A DNA stretch of 50,269 nucleotides from a bacterium (GCA_023251935.1 JAHEXV010000011.1:1-50269); one strand, 5' to 3'. Counted from the first letter of the stretch, positions 25,715 through 34,761 are shown. Translations and numbers: made by a program. The notes: generated by a model not told the origin, from the letters alone.

Positions 25715-27508
25715 ATGAGCACCACCAAGCGCCCAGGACATCTGAGATCCGTACCCGCCCCCGGCGAGGCGACCGCGCGCCGGCTGGACGAGGAGCACGA
25801 GCGTAAGGCGCCCACCGGGATCACCGCGCCGACCCGCCGGGGCCACTCGGGCGTGTTCGTCACCGACGTGATCGTCGAGCTGGGCTACGCGAATCGCCAG
25901 CGCGTCGACGAGGTGATCACCGAAGCTCGGGTCGCGGGCAAGACCCCAGAGGCGCTGCTGCTCGAGTACGACCTGATCGACACAGACCGGCTCTCGCGCG
26001 CGATCGCCGAGCGCTACGGGCTCGACCACATCGACCTCAACGTCCACATGGTCGACATGGGCGCAGCGAACCTGCTGTCGATGAGCGCCGCGCGACGCTA
26101 TCGGGCAATCCCGGTCGGTTATGTCGACCAGCAGACCCTGCTGCTGGCGATGGCCGACCCCGCCGACGTGCTCGCGGTCGACGACATCCAGATGATGACC
26201 GGGCTCCACTGCCACGTGGCGGTCGCCGCCGCCGATGACATCGACGCGCTGATCGGCCGCATGAACACGCTCGAGACCGCCGTCTCGGAGGCGGTCTCCG
26301 AGGAGGAGGACCTCGAGGGGGAGGCCGAGGTCACCGAGCTGCACGAGTCGGCCGGCGACGCCCCGGTGATCAAGTTGGTCTACTCGGTCATCGCCCAGGC
26401 CGTCGGCGAGGGTGCCTCCGACATCCACTTCGAGCCCGACGAGGGCGAGATGAGGGTTCGCTTCAGAGTCGACGGCGTGCTGCACGAGACGGCCCGCGTC
26501 CCGAAGCGAATGATCTCCGGGGTGATCTCGCGGGTGAAGCTGATGGCCGACATGGACATCGCCGAGAAGCGCGTTCCCCAGGACGGGCGGGTGAGCGTCA
26601 ACGTCGACGAGCGCAAGGTTGACCTCCGCGTGACTACGCTTCCCACCCAGCGCGGCGAGGGCTGCTCGATCCGCATCCTCGACAAGGAGCAGGCGATGCG
26701 CACCCTCGACGAGCTCGGCATGGACGGCGAGCGGCGAACGCTGTTGGAAGGCGCCTTCACCCGGCCCTACGGCGCCGTCCTGGTCACCGGGCCGACCGGC
26801 TCCGGCAAGTCGACGACGCTGTACGCGGCGCTGCTGGAGCTGAACGCCGTCGAGCGCAACATCATCACGATCGAGGACCCAGTGGAGTACCGGATCTCCG
26901 GCATCAACCAGCTGAACGTCAACCGCAAGGCCGGGCTGACGTTCGCCAATGGGCTGCGGTCGATCCTCAGGGCCGATCCCGACGTGATCATGGTCGGCGA
27001 GATCCGCGACGCGGAGACGGCGCGGATCTCGATCGAGGCGGCGCTCACCGGCCACATGGTGTTGACGACGCTCCACACCAACGACGCCCCGGGCGCGGTG
27101 GCGCGACTTGGCGAGATGGGAATCGAGAGCTTCCTGACAGCGTCCGCGATCGAGTGCGTGGTCGCCCAGCGGCTGGCGCGCCAGCTCTGCACCTACTGCA
27201 AGCGACGAACCATGGTCCGCCAAGACACGTTGCTCGAGGTGGGCGTCCGCATGGGCGCCGACCTCGAGGCCTACGAGCCGGTCGGCTGTGGCCGATGCAG
27301 CCAGACCGGGTACCGGGGGCGAATCGGCCTCTATTCGGTGATGCCGATGAGCGATGAGATCAAGAACCTGACCGTGAGTCGGGCGGCCGAGACCGAGATC
27401 GCCGCCGTGGCGCGCGAGCAGGGGATGCTCACCCTGCGCGAGGACGGGCTCGCCAAGGTCAGGGCGGGGATCACCTCGGTCGAGGAGATCGGCAGGATCT
27501 CGGTCTAG
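25715..27508 (+). CDS. pilB: type IV pilus extension ATPase PilB (GspE family)
   Basis: The 597-aa protein has a T2SSE N-terminal domain (about 45-190), then the ATPase core. Walker A GPTGSGKSTT is at about 359-368, the Asp box is IITIEDPVEY, Walker B is DPDVIMVGEIRD (421-432), and the His box is TTLHTNDAPG. A tetracysteine zinc site CTYC...CGRC (492/495, 525/528) is typical of PilB rather than PilT. It powers pilus extension from the cytoplasmic side. The N-terminal domain should be checked for c-di-GMP binding, given the riboswitch downstream. ATG 25715 abuts the aroE stop. Confidence 0.95.
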   Translation: MSTTKRPGHLRSVPAPGEATARRLDEEHERKAPTGITAPTRRGHSGVFVTDVIVELGYANRQRVDEVITEARVAGKTPEALLLEYDLIDTDRLSRAIAERYGLDHIDLNVHMVDMGAANLLSMSAARRYRAIPVGYVDQQTLLLAMADPADVLAVDDIQMMTGLHCHVAVAAADDIDALIGRMNTLETAVSEAVSEEEDLEGEAEVTELHESAGDAPVIKLVYSVIAQAVGEGASDIHFEPDEGEMRVRFRVDGVLHETARVPKRMISGVISRVKLMADMDIAEKRVPQDGRVSVNVDERKVDLRVTTLPTQRGEGCSIRILDKEQAMRTLDELGMDGERRTLLEGAFTRPYGAVLVTGPTGSGKSTTLYAALLELNAVERNIITIEDPVEYRISGINQLNVNRKAGLTFANGLRSILRADPDVIMVGEIRDAETARISIEAALTGHMVLTTLHTNDAPGAVARLGEMGIESFLTASAIECVVAQRLARQLCTYCKRRTMVRQDTLLEVGVRMGADLEAYEPVGCGRCSQTGYRGRIGLYSVMPMSDEIKNLTVSRAAETEIAAVAREQGMLTLREDGLAKVRAGITSVEEIGRISV

Positions 27509-27627
27509 GCCACCCTCGCCCCGCGTTACGGCGTGGGCGGACGCCGCCACCGCGTAAGATCCCTGGCCGATTGCGAGCCCCGGGCCGGGCGGACCGGATC
27601 TCGGGGGGTGCGGGGGGTACCCACAGC
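27509..27627. other. 119-bp gap with possible -10 box
   Basis: TAAGAT at 27555-27560 could be a -10 element for the glycoside hydrolase gene. No clear -35 box or terminator was found. Confidence 0.35.
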
Positions 27628-29043
27628 ATGAAACGAATTCGGGGCCGGAGCTTCGTCCTCGGCGCCGTCCTCGCGGCGGGCCTGCAGCTGGCGCTCGCCG
27701 CCGCGGCCACCGCGGAGCCGCTCGGGGTCTCGCCCACCGGCCGATCCCACAAGATCGCCCCGGCGTTCGCGGGGTTCAACGCCCCGTTTCGGCTCAACTC
27801 CTGGCAGGCGCGGAGCCCGGCCCTGCACCAGGCCGCCGCGGGCCTTCGCCCGGGCGCCCTCCGAGTCTTCGGCGGCACGACCGCCAACTACTGGAACTGG
27901 CGCTCCGGCAGGTTCTTCGACCGCCCCGGCGTCCCTCCTCGGCTTCGGCGCGTCAGCCGCGAGATGAGCCCCATCCACCTCTCCGACTGGGCGCAGCTGG
28001 TCCGCGACGCGAACGCGGTCCCGGTGTTCGACCTCAACCTCGTCACCTCGAGCCTCTCCAGCCAGCTCGAGATGCTCGAGGCCGCCGATCGACTCGGGCT
28101 GCCGATTCGCCGAATCGAGCTCGGCAACGAGCTCTACTACTCCGCCCCGCTCGTCGTCAAGGCGATTCCCACCCCCGGAGCCTACGGCCGCAAGGCGACG
28201 CGCTGGATCGAGGCGATCAGGGACCGCTTCCCGGACGCCCAGATCGCGGCGGTCGGGTTCGGCTACCCGCCCGGTGAGGCGAACCGGCGCCAGGCCGGTT
28301 GGGACCGCCGGGTGCGCAAGACCCTGCGCGGCGAGAGCGCGCTCACCTTCCACGCCTACTGGGGGGCGCCGCGCACCAGAAGGCTGTCGGACGCGAGCCT
28401 GTCAGCGGCCCTGGCGGCGCCACTTCGGCTCCTCCGGACCCTGCGCTCGCGCGGCCTTCGCCGACTGCCGAAGGGGGTCGGCGCCTGGGTGACCGAGTGG
28501 AACGTCTGGCACGGGGCGGGCCTCCGGGGCACCTGGGCGAACGGCCTCGCCGACGCCGCCTACCTGCTGGGGCTGCTCGGCGAGCCGTCGGTGAGCCAGG
28601 AGGACCTCCACCCCCTGGTCCACAGCCAGCCCCTGGCGGCCCTGTTCGGCAACCCGCTGGGGTTCCGGGACGGGCCGGCGACGGTCCGCTACGCGCCCAC
28701 CGCGGTGGGGGAGGCGATGGGCCTGCTCTACCCGGAGCTCTGGGGCGGCGCCCGGGTGCGCAGGCTCAAGGTGCCGCATGCCCCGCGGATTGCGGGGACC
28801 CGGCTCGCCGCCGTACGGGGCGTCGCCGTCGGGGGTCGGGGCGCGCTGCTGGTCAACCTGACGGGCCGAAGGCGGGCCCTGGACCCGACGGCCGGGGTGT
28901 CGTGCGACGGAACCCTGGACTCGGTATGGACGCGTCCCTCCGGTCGGATCACCGGCCAGCCCGGCCAGGTCCGCCGCCGGAGCAGGCGGCCCCGCGGCTC
29001 CCTGATCCTGCCGCCCTACTCGATCAACCGACTGTCCTGCTGA
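27628..29043 (+). CDS. secreted glycoside hydrolase, clan GH-A-like
   Basis: The 471-aa protein has a signal peptide (RSFVLGAVLAAGLQLALAAA, then AATAEP) and a TIM-barrel-like body. IELGNELYY (about 164-172) carries an Asn-Glu pair typical of the clan A acid/base, and VTEWNVW (about 288-295) a likely nucleophile Glu. A C-terminal beta part ends in PPYSINRLSC. This layout resembles GH79/GH39-type enzymes. The substrate is unknown and may be a surface glycan or glucuronide. ATG 27628 is chosen because it starts the signal peptide. It sits between pilB and pilT, which suggests work in pilus passage, matrix release or glycan processing. Confidence 0.72.
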   Translation: MKRIRGRSFVLGAVLAAGLQLALAAAATAEPLGVSPTGRSHKIAPAFAGFNAPFRLNSWQARSPALHQAAAGLRPGALRVFGGTTANYWNWRSGRFFDRPGVPPRLRRVSREMSPIHLSDWAQLVRDANAVPVFDLNLVTSSLSSQLEMLEAADRLGLPIRRIELGNELYYSAPLVVKAIPTPGAYGRKATRWIEAIRDRFPDAQIAAVGFGYPPGEANRRQAGWDRRVRKTLRGESALTFHAYWGAPRTRRLSDASLSAALAAPLRLLRTLRSRGLRRLPKGVGAWVTEWNVWHGAGLRGTWANGLADAAYLLGLLGEPSVSQEDLHPLVHSQPLAALFGNPLGFRDGPATVRYAPTAVGEAMGLLYPELWGGARVRRLKVPHAPRIAGTRLAAVRGVAVGGRGALLVNLTGRRRALDPTAGVSCDGTLDSVWTRPSGRITGQPGQVRRRSRRPRGSLILPPYSINRLSC

Positions 29044-29115
29044 CGGCCGGTTGATCCCGGGCGGCCCGCACGGTCGGGCCCGGAACCGATCGGTTGGCGG
29101 CCAGCCGGCTAAAGC

Positions 29116-30240
29116 ATGCGTGCACGCCCGACGATCAAGGACCCGATGAGCGTCGACTTCGCTGACGTACTCACCCAGATGGTCGACTCGCGGGCATCCG
29201 ACGTCCACCTGACGCCGGGGTTCGCGCCCGCCATCCGCGTCCGTGGGCGGATCGTGCCCATGGACGACTATCCACCGCTCAGCCCGCAGGACACGCGGGA
29301 GATCGTCTACTCGATCCTCAACGACTCCCAGCGCAAGCGGTTCGAGAACCAGCAGCAGCTCGACTTCGCCTATGCGATTCCCGGCGTGGCGCGCTTCCGC
29401 GTCAACTGCTTCTTCCAGCGCGGCTCGATCTCTGCGGCCTTCCGGCACGTCCCGACCGAGATCCTGAGCCTCGAGTCGCTGGGCCTGCCGTCGGTGCTCG
29501 AGGAGTTCACCCGCAAGCCGCGAGGCTTCGTCCTGGTGACTGGGCCCACCGGCTCGGGGAAGTCCACCACCCTGGCCTCGATGGTCGACGTGATCAACGA
29601 GCAGCGGGAGGAGCACATCCTGACGATCGAGGACCCGATCGAGTTCCTTCATCGCCACAAGAACTGCATCGTCAACCAGCGTGAGATCGGTGCCGACGCG
29701 GTCGACTTCGCGACCGCGCTGAAGGGCGCTCTGCGCGAGGACCCGGACGTGATCCTGGTGGGCGAGATGCGGGACCTGGAGACGATCGCGACCGCGCTGA
29801 CCGCCGCCGAGACCGGCCACCTGGTGTTCGCGACCCTCCACACCCAATCCACCGCCCAGACCGTGGACCGGATCATCGACGTGTTCCCGCCGCACCAGCA
29901 ACAGCAGGTGCGGATGCAGATGTCGATCGCGCTCCAGGGGATCGTCACCCAGCAGCTCCTGCCGACCGCCGACGGCTCGGCGCGGATCGTCGCCTGCGAG
30001 GTGATGGTGCCGACGCCGGCGGTCCGCAACCTGATCCGGGAGGGCAAGACCCACCAGATCTACTCGGCGCTTCAGACCTCCGGCGCGGTCGGGATGCAGA
30101 CGATGGACGCCCATCTCGCGCAGCTGGTGCGGATGGGGAAGGTGACGCGCGGCCTCGCCGAGCAGCGGGCCTCGGTGCCCGAGGAGCTGAAGCGGCTGCT
30201 GAGTGGCAGCCCAGGGATGACCGTCCAGGCGGTCGCCTGA
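29116..30240 (+). CDS. pilT: type IV pilus retraction ATPase PilT
   Basis: The 374-aa protein starts with the PilT N-terminal domain (MVDSRASDVHLTPGFAPAIR). It carries Walker A GPTGSGKSTT (about 144-153), HILTIEDPIEFLH, REIGADAVDFATALKGALRE, the Walker B DPDVILVGEMRD, FATLHTQSTAQTVDRIIDVF, and the PilT-specific C-terminal KTHQIYSALQT in place of AIRNLIRE-type variants. It drives pilus disassembly. The start may be ATG 29116 or MSVDFAD at 29146. Unlike PilB it lacks the zinc tetracysteine. The pilC gene follows 20 bp later. Confidence 0.95.
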   Translation: MRARPTIKDPMSVDFADVLTQMVDSRASDVHLTPGFAPAIRVRGRIVPMDDYPPLSPQDTREIVYSILNDSQRKRFENQQQLDFAYAIPGVARFRVNCFFQRGSISAAFRHVPTEILSLESLGLPSVLEEFTRKPRGFVLVTGPTGSGKSTTLASMVDVINEQREEHILTIEDPIEFLHRHKNCIVNQREIGADAVDFATALKGALREDPDVILVGEMRDLETIATALTAAETGHLVFATLHTQSTAQTVDRIIDVFPPHQQQQVRMQMSIALQGIVTQQLLPTADGSARIVACEVMVPTPAVRNLIREGKTHQIYSALQTSGAVGMQTMDAHLAQLVRMGKVTRGLAEQRASVPEELKRLLSGSPGMTVQAVA

Positions 30241-30259
30241 CGGTGAGGAGGGCGGCGGG

Positions 30260-31492
30260 GTGAGCACCTACGCGTTCCGCGCCGTCGACCTCGCCGGCGT
30301 CCCGGCCCGCGGCGAGATGGAGGCCTCGTCGAAGAACGTGGTCTCCGAGCAGCTCCGCCAGCGCGGGCTGATCGTCCTCGACATCTCCGAGAAGCACGAG
30401 GCCCTGAAGCTCGAGAGCATCTTCCAGCGGTTCAAGAGCGTCAACCTGCGCGCCCTGGCCGTCTTCTCGCGCCAGTTCGCGACCCTGATCGCCTCGGGGA
30501 TGCCGATGCTGCGCTCGCTGTACACGCTCGAGGCGCAGACCGAGGACGAGATGCTGGAGAAGGCGATCATCTCGGTGCGAGAGGACGTCGAGGCAGGAAG
30601 CTCGGTGGCCGCGGCGATGGAGTCGGAGCCGGGCGTCTTCGACCCGCTCTACCGGTCGGTGGTGCGGGCCGGGGAGGGGTCGGGCCGGCTCGAGGAGGCG
30701 CTCGACCGGATCGCCTACCAGCTCGAGCGGCTCGACGCCCTGCGTCGCCAGGTGCGCTCCGCGATGACCTACCCGGCGGTTGTCTTCGGGCTGGCGCTGG
30801 TGGTGATGATTCTCGTGGTCGCGATCATCGTCCCGGTGTTCGTGAACATCTTCAACGAGATCAAGGCCGACAGCCCGAACACGGACACCAGCCTGCCGGT
30901 AATGACGCAGATCACGGTGGGGGTCTCTCACTTCGTCACCCACTACTGGTATGTCCTGATCGCCGGCACTGTGGCGTCTGCATACGCCTTCCTGCGCTGG
31001 AAGAAGACCGATCGCGGACGTCATCAGTGGGACGTGCTCAAGCTCCGGATCCCGAGGATCGGCGACGTGGTCCAGAAGGTCGCCCTGGCGCGTTGGTCGC
31101 GCACGTTCTCCGGAATGGTCGCCTCGGGGGTCCCGATCCTGCATGCGATCGAGATCTCAGGCGAGACCTCCGGGAACGCGGTGATCACCGATGCCATGGA
31201 CGATGTGTATGAGTCGGTCAAGCGCGGCGGGACGATCGCGCAGCCGATCGGCGAGCATGAGATCTTCCCGCCGATGGTCGAGCACATGGTCTCGGTGGGC
31301 GAGGAGTCGGGCCAGCTGGAGACGATGCTGACCAAGATCGCCGAGTTCTACGAGGCCGAGGTGGATGCAAAGATCAAGTCCCTGACCGCCCTGATCGAGC
31401 CGCTGATGATCATGGTCGTCGGCGGCGTGGTCGGTTTCATCGTGATCTCGATGTACCTGCCGATCTTCAGCCTCTACGACAAGATCAGGTAG
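30260..31492 (+). CDS. pilC: type IV pilus inner-membrane platform protein PilC
   Basis: The 410-aa protein has two T2SSF domains, each with the FSRQFATLIASGMP-type or WSRTFSGMVASGVPILHAIE motif. Membrane segments lie at about 175-198 (VVFGLALVVMILVVAIIVPV), 225-245 and 378-400. It forms the rotor-like platform that PilB and PilT act on. Start GTG 30260 follows GGAGGGCGG. The length is standard. Confidence 0.95.
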   Translation: MSTYAFRAVDLAGVPARGEMEASSKNVVSEQLRQRGLIVLDISEKHEALKLESIFQRFKSVNLRALAVFSRQFATLIASGMPMLRSLYTLEAQTEDEMLEKAIISVREDVEAGSSVAAAMESEPGVFDPLYRSVVRAGEGSGRLEEALDRIAYQLERLDALRRQVRSAMTYPAVVFGLALVVMILVVAIIVPVFVNIFNEIKADSPNTDTSLPVMTQITVGVSHFVTHYWYVLIAGTVASAYAFLRWKKTDRGRHQWDVLKLRIPRIGDVVQKVALARWSRTFSGMVASGVPILHAIEISGETSGNAVITDAMDDVYESVKRGGTIAQPIGEHEIFPPMVEHMVSVGEESGQLETMLTKIAEFYEAEVDAKIKSLTALIEPLMIMVVGGVVGFIVISMYLPIFSLYDKIR

Positions 31493-31514
31493 CCCCTCGG
31501 GTCGTCCCCCGCGT

Positions 31515-31544
31515 TTGACTTTCCGCGGCAGTCACCGTTAGGGT
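31515..31544 (+). promoter_or_regulatory. promoter before the beta-propeller gene
   Basis: TTGACT (31515-31520), an 18-bp spacer and TAGGGT (31539-31544) form a SigA-like promoter 31 bp upstream of the ATG, which has its own GGGAGGG Shine-Dalgarno. It suggests a transcript break after pilC. Confidence 0.65.
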
Positions 31545-31575
31545 CGGGCTCGGCAGGAACGGGAGGGCTTTTCGA

Positions 31576-32868
31576 ATGACGCGGACGCGAGTCGACAGAG
31601 GCGCAAGCGTGGCGCTTGTCGTGGCCGGCGCTCTGGTGGTCGGAGTCGCGCTTTCATCCGGGGCCGTGGTCCGCGACACCCTGGTGAGCCAGAACTCCCA
31701 GGGAGTGCCGGCGAACGACTACAGCTCTACGGAGATCGGCGGGGCCCTGTCGAGCGACGGCCGCTTGGTGGCCTTCTCCTCGCGAGCGGTGAACCTTCCC
31801 GGCGGCAGCGGCACCTTCTTTCAGACCTACGTCCGGGACACGGAGACGGGGAGGACGACGCTGATGAGCAGGAAGCGAAACGGCGGGCCCGCCGAGGGCG
31901 CCGCGGTCACCGGCGGCATCTCGGCGGACGGACGGTTCGTCGCCTTCGAGGGGGCGGGCACCGGCCTCCCCGGATCGAACCCGAACGCCGCCGAGGTCTG
32001 GGTCCGCGACCGGAGGAAGGGCGAGACGCGGTTGGTCTCGAAGACCAACGACGGCAAGCCGGCCCGCGGCGACGACAGCGTCGAACCGACGCTCTCGGCC
32101 GACGGCCGCTACGTCGTCTTCTCCTCCCTGGCCACCAACCTGCCTGGCGGCCCCGGGGGCGTGTTCGTGCGCGACCTGGAACGCGGGCATACGGTCCGCG
32201 CGAGCAGGACGTCATCGGGCGATTCGGCGTACGGATTCCTCTGTGGCCAGTCGATCTCCTCGGACGGCAGCTGGGTCGTCTTCCGCTCCGACGATCCCGG
32301 CCTTCCCGGCGCCAACGGAGACAACCACATCTACCTCCGCGACCTCGATCGTGGGCGCACGACGCTGGTCGACCGAACGACCGACGGGCAGGTTGGCAAG
32401 GGCGGCGACGCCGACTGCCCGTCGATCTCCGGCAACGGGCGGTTCGTGGCCTTCAAGTCGTACGCCACCAACCTGCCGGGCGTGACGGCGCCGGACTCGC
32501 AGCAGTTCCTGCGCGACACCAAGCGGGGGAGGTTGATCCTGGTCAGTCGCAACAACCCGGGAGACCCGCAGGACGGCTCGGCGCTCTACGGGCAGCCGTC
32601 GGGCGACGGCCGCTACGTCACCTTCCAGGCCCGGGCCACCAACCTGCCCGGCAGCGATCCCTCCTTTGATCAGGCCTACGTCCGCGACTTGAAACGGGGC
32701 AGGACGCGCCTCTTGAGCCGCGCGGCCAACGGCGACCCCGGCGACGCCCGGAGCGACACGATCTCCATCTCCCGGAACGGCCACTGGGCCGCGTTCGAAA
32801 GCGCGGCGACCAACCTGGGCGGCGACGCCGGCCACGACAACGTCTTCCGGGCCGGCCGAATCCCATAG
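31576..32868 (+). CDS. exported TolB/PD40-type beta-propeller protein
   Basis: The 430-aa protein has a signal/anchor (VALVVAGALVVGVALSSG, residues 13-30). Seven or so repeats follow of the form 'SADGRFVAF-S.ATNLPG.......-VYVRDL.RG.T.LVSR'. Each repeat is a TolB-like PD40 beta-propeller blade. Such secreted propellers usually bind proteins or carbohydrates. The role in the pilus cluster is unknown. It lies between pilC and the HtrA-like gene. An own promoter (31515-31544) precedes it. Confidence 0.8.
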   Translation: MTRTRVDRGASVALVVAGALVVGVALSSGAVVRDTLVSQNSQGVPANDYSSTEIGGALSSDGRLVAFSSRAVNLPGGSGTFFQTYVRDTETGRTTLMSRKRNGGPAEGAAVTGGISADGRFVAFEGAGTGLPGSNPNAAEVWVRDRRKGETRLVSKTNDGKPARGDDSVEPTLSADGRYVVFSSLATNLPGGPGGVFVRDLERGHTVRASRTSSGDSAYGFLCGQSISSDGSWVVFRSDDPGLPGANGDNHIYLRDLDRGRTTLVDRTTDGQVGKGGDADCPSISGNGRFVAFKSYATNLPGVTAPDSQQFLRDTKRGRLILVSRNNPGDPQDGSALYGQPSGDGRYVTFQARATNLPGSDPSFDQAYVRDLKRGRTRLLSRAANGDPGDARSDTISISRNGHWAAFESAATNLGGDAGHDNVFRAGRIP

Positions 32869-32920
32869 GCGCCTCGCCGGGCCGCGCTGGGCGGGGACCG
32901 CCCGTTGCTAAGTTGGACCC

Positions 32921-33928
32921 GTGGCCCGTCTCCGCTTGATCCAGGGGACCGTCGATGGCATCCCCCCGGCGCACCAGCCCGCGGCGCTTCCCGACGCCGA
33001 GGCGCTCGATGCCTACTCGCGGACGGTGACCGCGGTCGCCGACCGGCTGCGACCTTCGGTGGCCAATCTGCGGGTCGAGCGGCGAACCCGCCGCGGGCGG
33101 GCCGAGGGCGGCGGGAGCGCGGTCTCGATCACGCCCGACGGGTACCTGCTGAGCTCCGCCCATGTCGTTGAGAGCACCGACGGCAACGGACGCGCGTCGT
33201 TTCCCGACGGGCGCTCGTTCAGCTTCGAGGTTGCCGGCGCGGACCCGCTCTCCGACCTCGCCGTCTTGCGAGCCCACGCCGGCGACCTCTCCGCGGCCGA
33301 GCTCGGCGACGCCGACTCGCTGCAGGTCGGCCAGCTGGTTGTGGCAATCGGCAGCCCGCTCGGCTTCCACGGCTCGGTGACCGCCGGCGTCGTCTCAGCC
33401 CTGGGCCGGGCCCTGCCCACGAGCTCACGCTCCGCCGGGAGGCTGGTCGAGAACGTGATCCAGACCGACGCGGCGCTCAACCCGGGCAACTCGGGCGGCG
33501 CGCTCGCCGACGGCCTTGGGCGGGTGGTGGGCGTCAACACCGCGGTCGCCGGCGTCGGCCTCGGGCTCGCGGTCCCGATCAACGACGCGACCAGGCGGAT
33601 CATCGCCGAGCTGATGAGCGAGGGCCGGGTGCGGCGCGCGTACATTGGGATCGTAGGCGGCGCTCGGCCGCTGCCGCCCCGCTTCGCCACCGAGGCCCAG
33701 GGCGCTGCGATCGAGGTGGTCGAGGTCGTTGGCTCAAGCCCGGCCGCCCGGGCGGGCCTGCGCCCGGAGGACCTGATCGTCCAGGTGGACGGACGCCAGA
33801 TGTCAGACGTCGGGGACCTGCAGCGGCTGATGGTGGCGGGGCGAATTGGACGGCCGTTGGAGGTCAGCCTGATCAGGCGCGGGAGCGAGCTCACGCTCGA
33901 GCTCGTGCCCGAAGAACTCGGGTCCTAG
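32921..33928 (+). CDS. HtrA/DegP-like serine protease with PDZ domain
   Basis: The 335-aa protein has a trypsin-like domain with catalytic His in LLSSAHVVES (about 80), Asp in DPLSDLAVL (about 112) and Ser in NPGNSGGAL (about 191). One PDZ domain follows (about 245-335; IEVVEVVGSSPAARAGLRPEDLIVQVDGR). Most HtrA proteins are exported, but here I see no signal peptide or membrane helix before residue 40. It may be cytoplasmic, or the start may be wrong. The GTG at 32921 follows TAAGTT by 6 bases. It precedes the pilin riboswitch and could control pilin or platform quality. Confidence 0.88.
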   Translation: MARLRLIQGTVDGIPPAHQPAALPDAEALDAYSRTVTAVADRLRPSVANLRVERRTRRGRAEGGGSAVSITPDGYLLSSAHVVESTDGNGRASFPDGRSFSFEVAGADPLSDLAVLRAHAGDLSAAELGDADSLQVGQLVVAIGSPLGFHGSVTAGVVSALGRALPTSSRSAGRLVENVIQTDAALNPGNSGGALADGLGRVVGVNTAVAGVGLGLAVPINDATRRIIAELMSEGRVRRAYIGIVGGARPLPPRFATEAQGAAIEVVEVVGSSPAARAGLRPEDLIVQVDGRQMSDVGDLQRLMVAGRIGRPLEVSLIRRGSELTLELVPEELGS

Positions 33929-34070
33929 CGCCCAAGGCGAGGCACGCCATCCGCCACGGACACCACGCATGTCGGCTAGGGGCCACCACCTAGACGTGGA
34001 CGGATGTACTCCCTATCCGCCTCAAGGGGTAGCCGCATGAGACCGATGAGGGGAGTCGTAAACGGCCAGT
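33929..34070. other. leader upstream of the riboswitch
   Basis: A hairpin CTAGGGGCCACCACCTAG near 33976-33993 may terminate the protease transcript. The riboswitch promoter should be here, but I cannot pick one with confidence. Confidence 0.4.
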
Positions 34071-34157
34071 GCCCTGGCGCACAAAGGCAAACCCGTCGTG
34101 AGGCGGGGGCGCAAAGCCACGGGGCTCGAGCGTCGAGTCAGCCGGGCTGCCGCCGGG
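34071..34157 (+). promoter_or_regulatory. class I cyclic-di-GMP riboswitch (GEMM-I)
   Basis: The aptamer has the conserved GCACA..GGCAAACC at 34079-34093. A P2 stem CCCGTC/GGCGGG capped by the GNRA tetraloop GTGA follows, then CGCAAAGCCACGGG (34110-34123), a P3 hairpin CTCGA/TCGAG, and the 3' side AGCCGGGCTGCCG. These match the GEMM-I consensus. It lies about 70 bp upstream of the major pilin ATG. The expression platform (34158-34229) holds a second copy of GCCCTGGCG (34193), a GGAAC/GTTCC hairpin and the AAGGAGGG Shine-Dalgarno. It should couple pilin synthesis to c-di-GMP; on or off direction is not clear from sequence. Confidence 0.93.
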
Positions 34158-34229
34158 TCACAGCGACACCGGACTGGCTAGCGGTTTGGGGCCCTGGCGG
34201 AATAGGAACAGGTTCCAAGGAGGGACTGA

Positions 34230-34691
34230 ATGATCCTCAAGCTCCGTCAGAGGATGGCGAGGGACGAATCCGGCTTCACGCTGGTCGAGCTCCTGGTCGT
34301 CATGCTCATTCTCGGACTCCTGGCCGCGATCGCGATCCCGGCCTTCTTCAATCAGAGGAACAAGGCCAAGGACGCGAGCGCCAAGGAGGCCGCACGCACA
34401 GCGGAGACGGCGATCGAGACGTTCGCGACCGACAACGGCGGTGCCTACACCAACGCCACCGTCGCCGGCCTGCAGAACATCGAGTCGACGCTGAACGGCG
34501 CCAACCTCTCGGTGCCGACCCACACCGCCACCACGTACAAGGTCACGGTGACGTCAACCACCGGGAACACGTTCAGCATCGCCCGGAACGCAAACGGCAC
34601 GACCGTGCTGTCGTGCACGCCTGCGAATACGGACGGTTGTCCGGCATCAACTGCCACCACCGCGCCAGATGGCGACTGGGGCAACGGTTAA
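34230..34691 (+). CDS. pilA: major type IV pilin
   Basis: The 153-aa prepilin has a short leader ending at Gly (MILKLRQRMARDESG), the type III cleavage and stalk motif FTLVELLVVMLILGLLAAIA with Glu at +5, then FFNQRNKAKD and a Thr/Asn-rich globular head with one cysteine pair (SCTPANTDGC). PilD would cut after Gly15 and the pilin would be polymerised by PilB/PilC. Start ATG 34230 follows AAGGAGGG. It is directly controlled by the c-di-GMP riboswitch and closed by a strong hairpin at 34728. Confidence 0.94.
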   Translation: MILKLRQRMARDESGFTLVELLVVMLILGLLAAIAIPAFFNQRNKAKDASAKEAARTAETAIETFATDNGGAYTNATVAGLQNIESTLNGANLSVPTHTATTYKVTVTSTTGNTFSIARNANGTTVLSCTPANTDGCPASTATTAPDGDWGNG

Positions 34692-34727
34692 TAGGTATCT
34701 GAGCGCCTAGCTCGGAACACCTGATAC

Positions 34728-34761
34728 GGCAGAGGGCGGGCCTTCGGGCCCGCCCTCTGCC
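34728..34761 (+). terminator. strong hairpin after the major pilin
   Basis: A perfect 15-bp stem GGCAGAGGGCGGGCC with loop TTCG and exact complement is followed by TTG. It probably terminates most pilin transcripts and lets a fraction through to the minor pilin genes, or protects the pilin mRNA 3' end. Confidence 0.88.
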
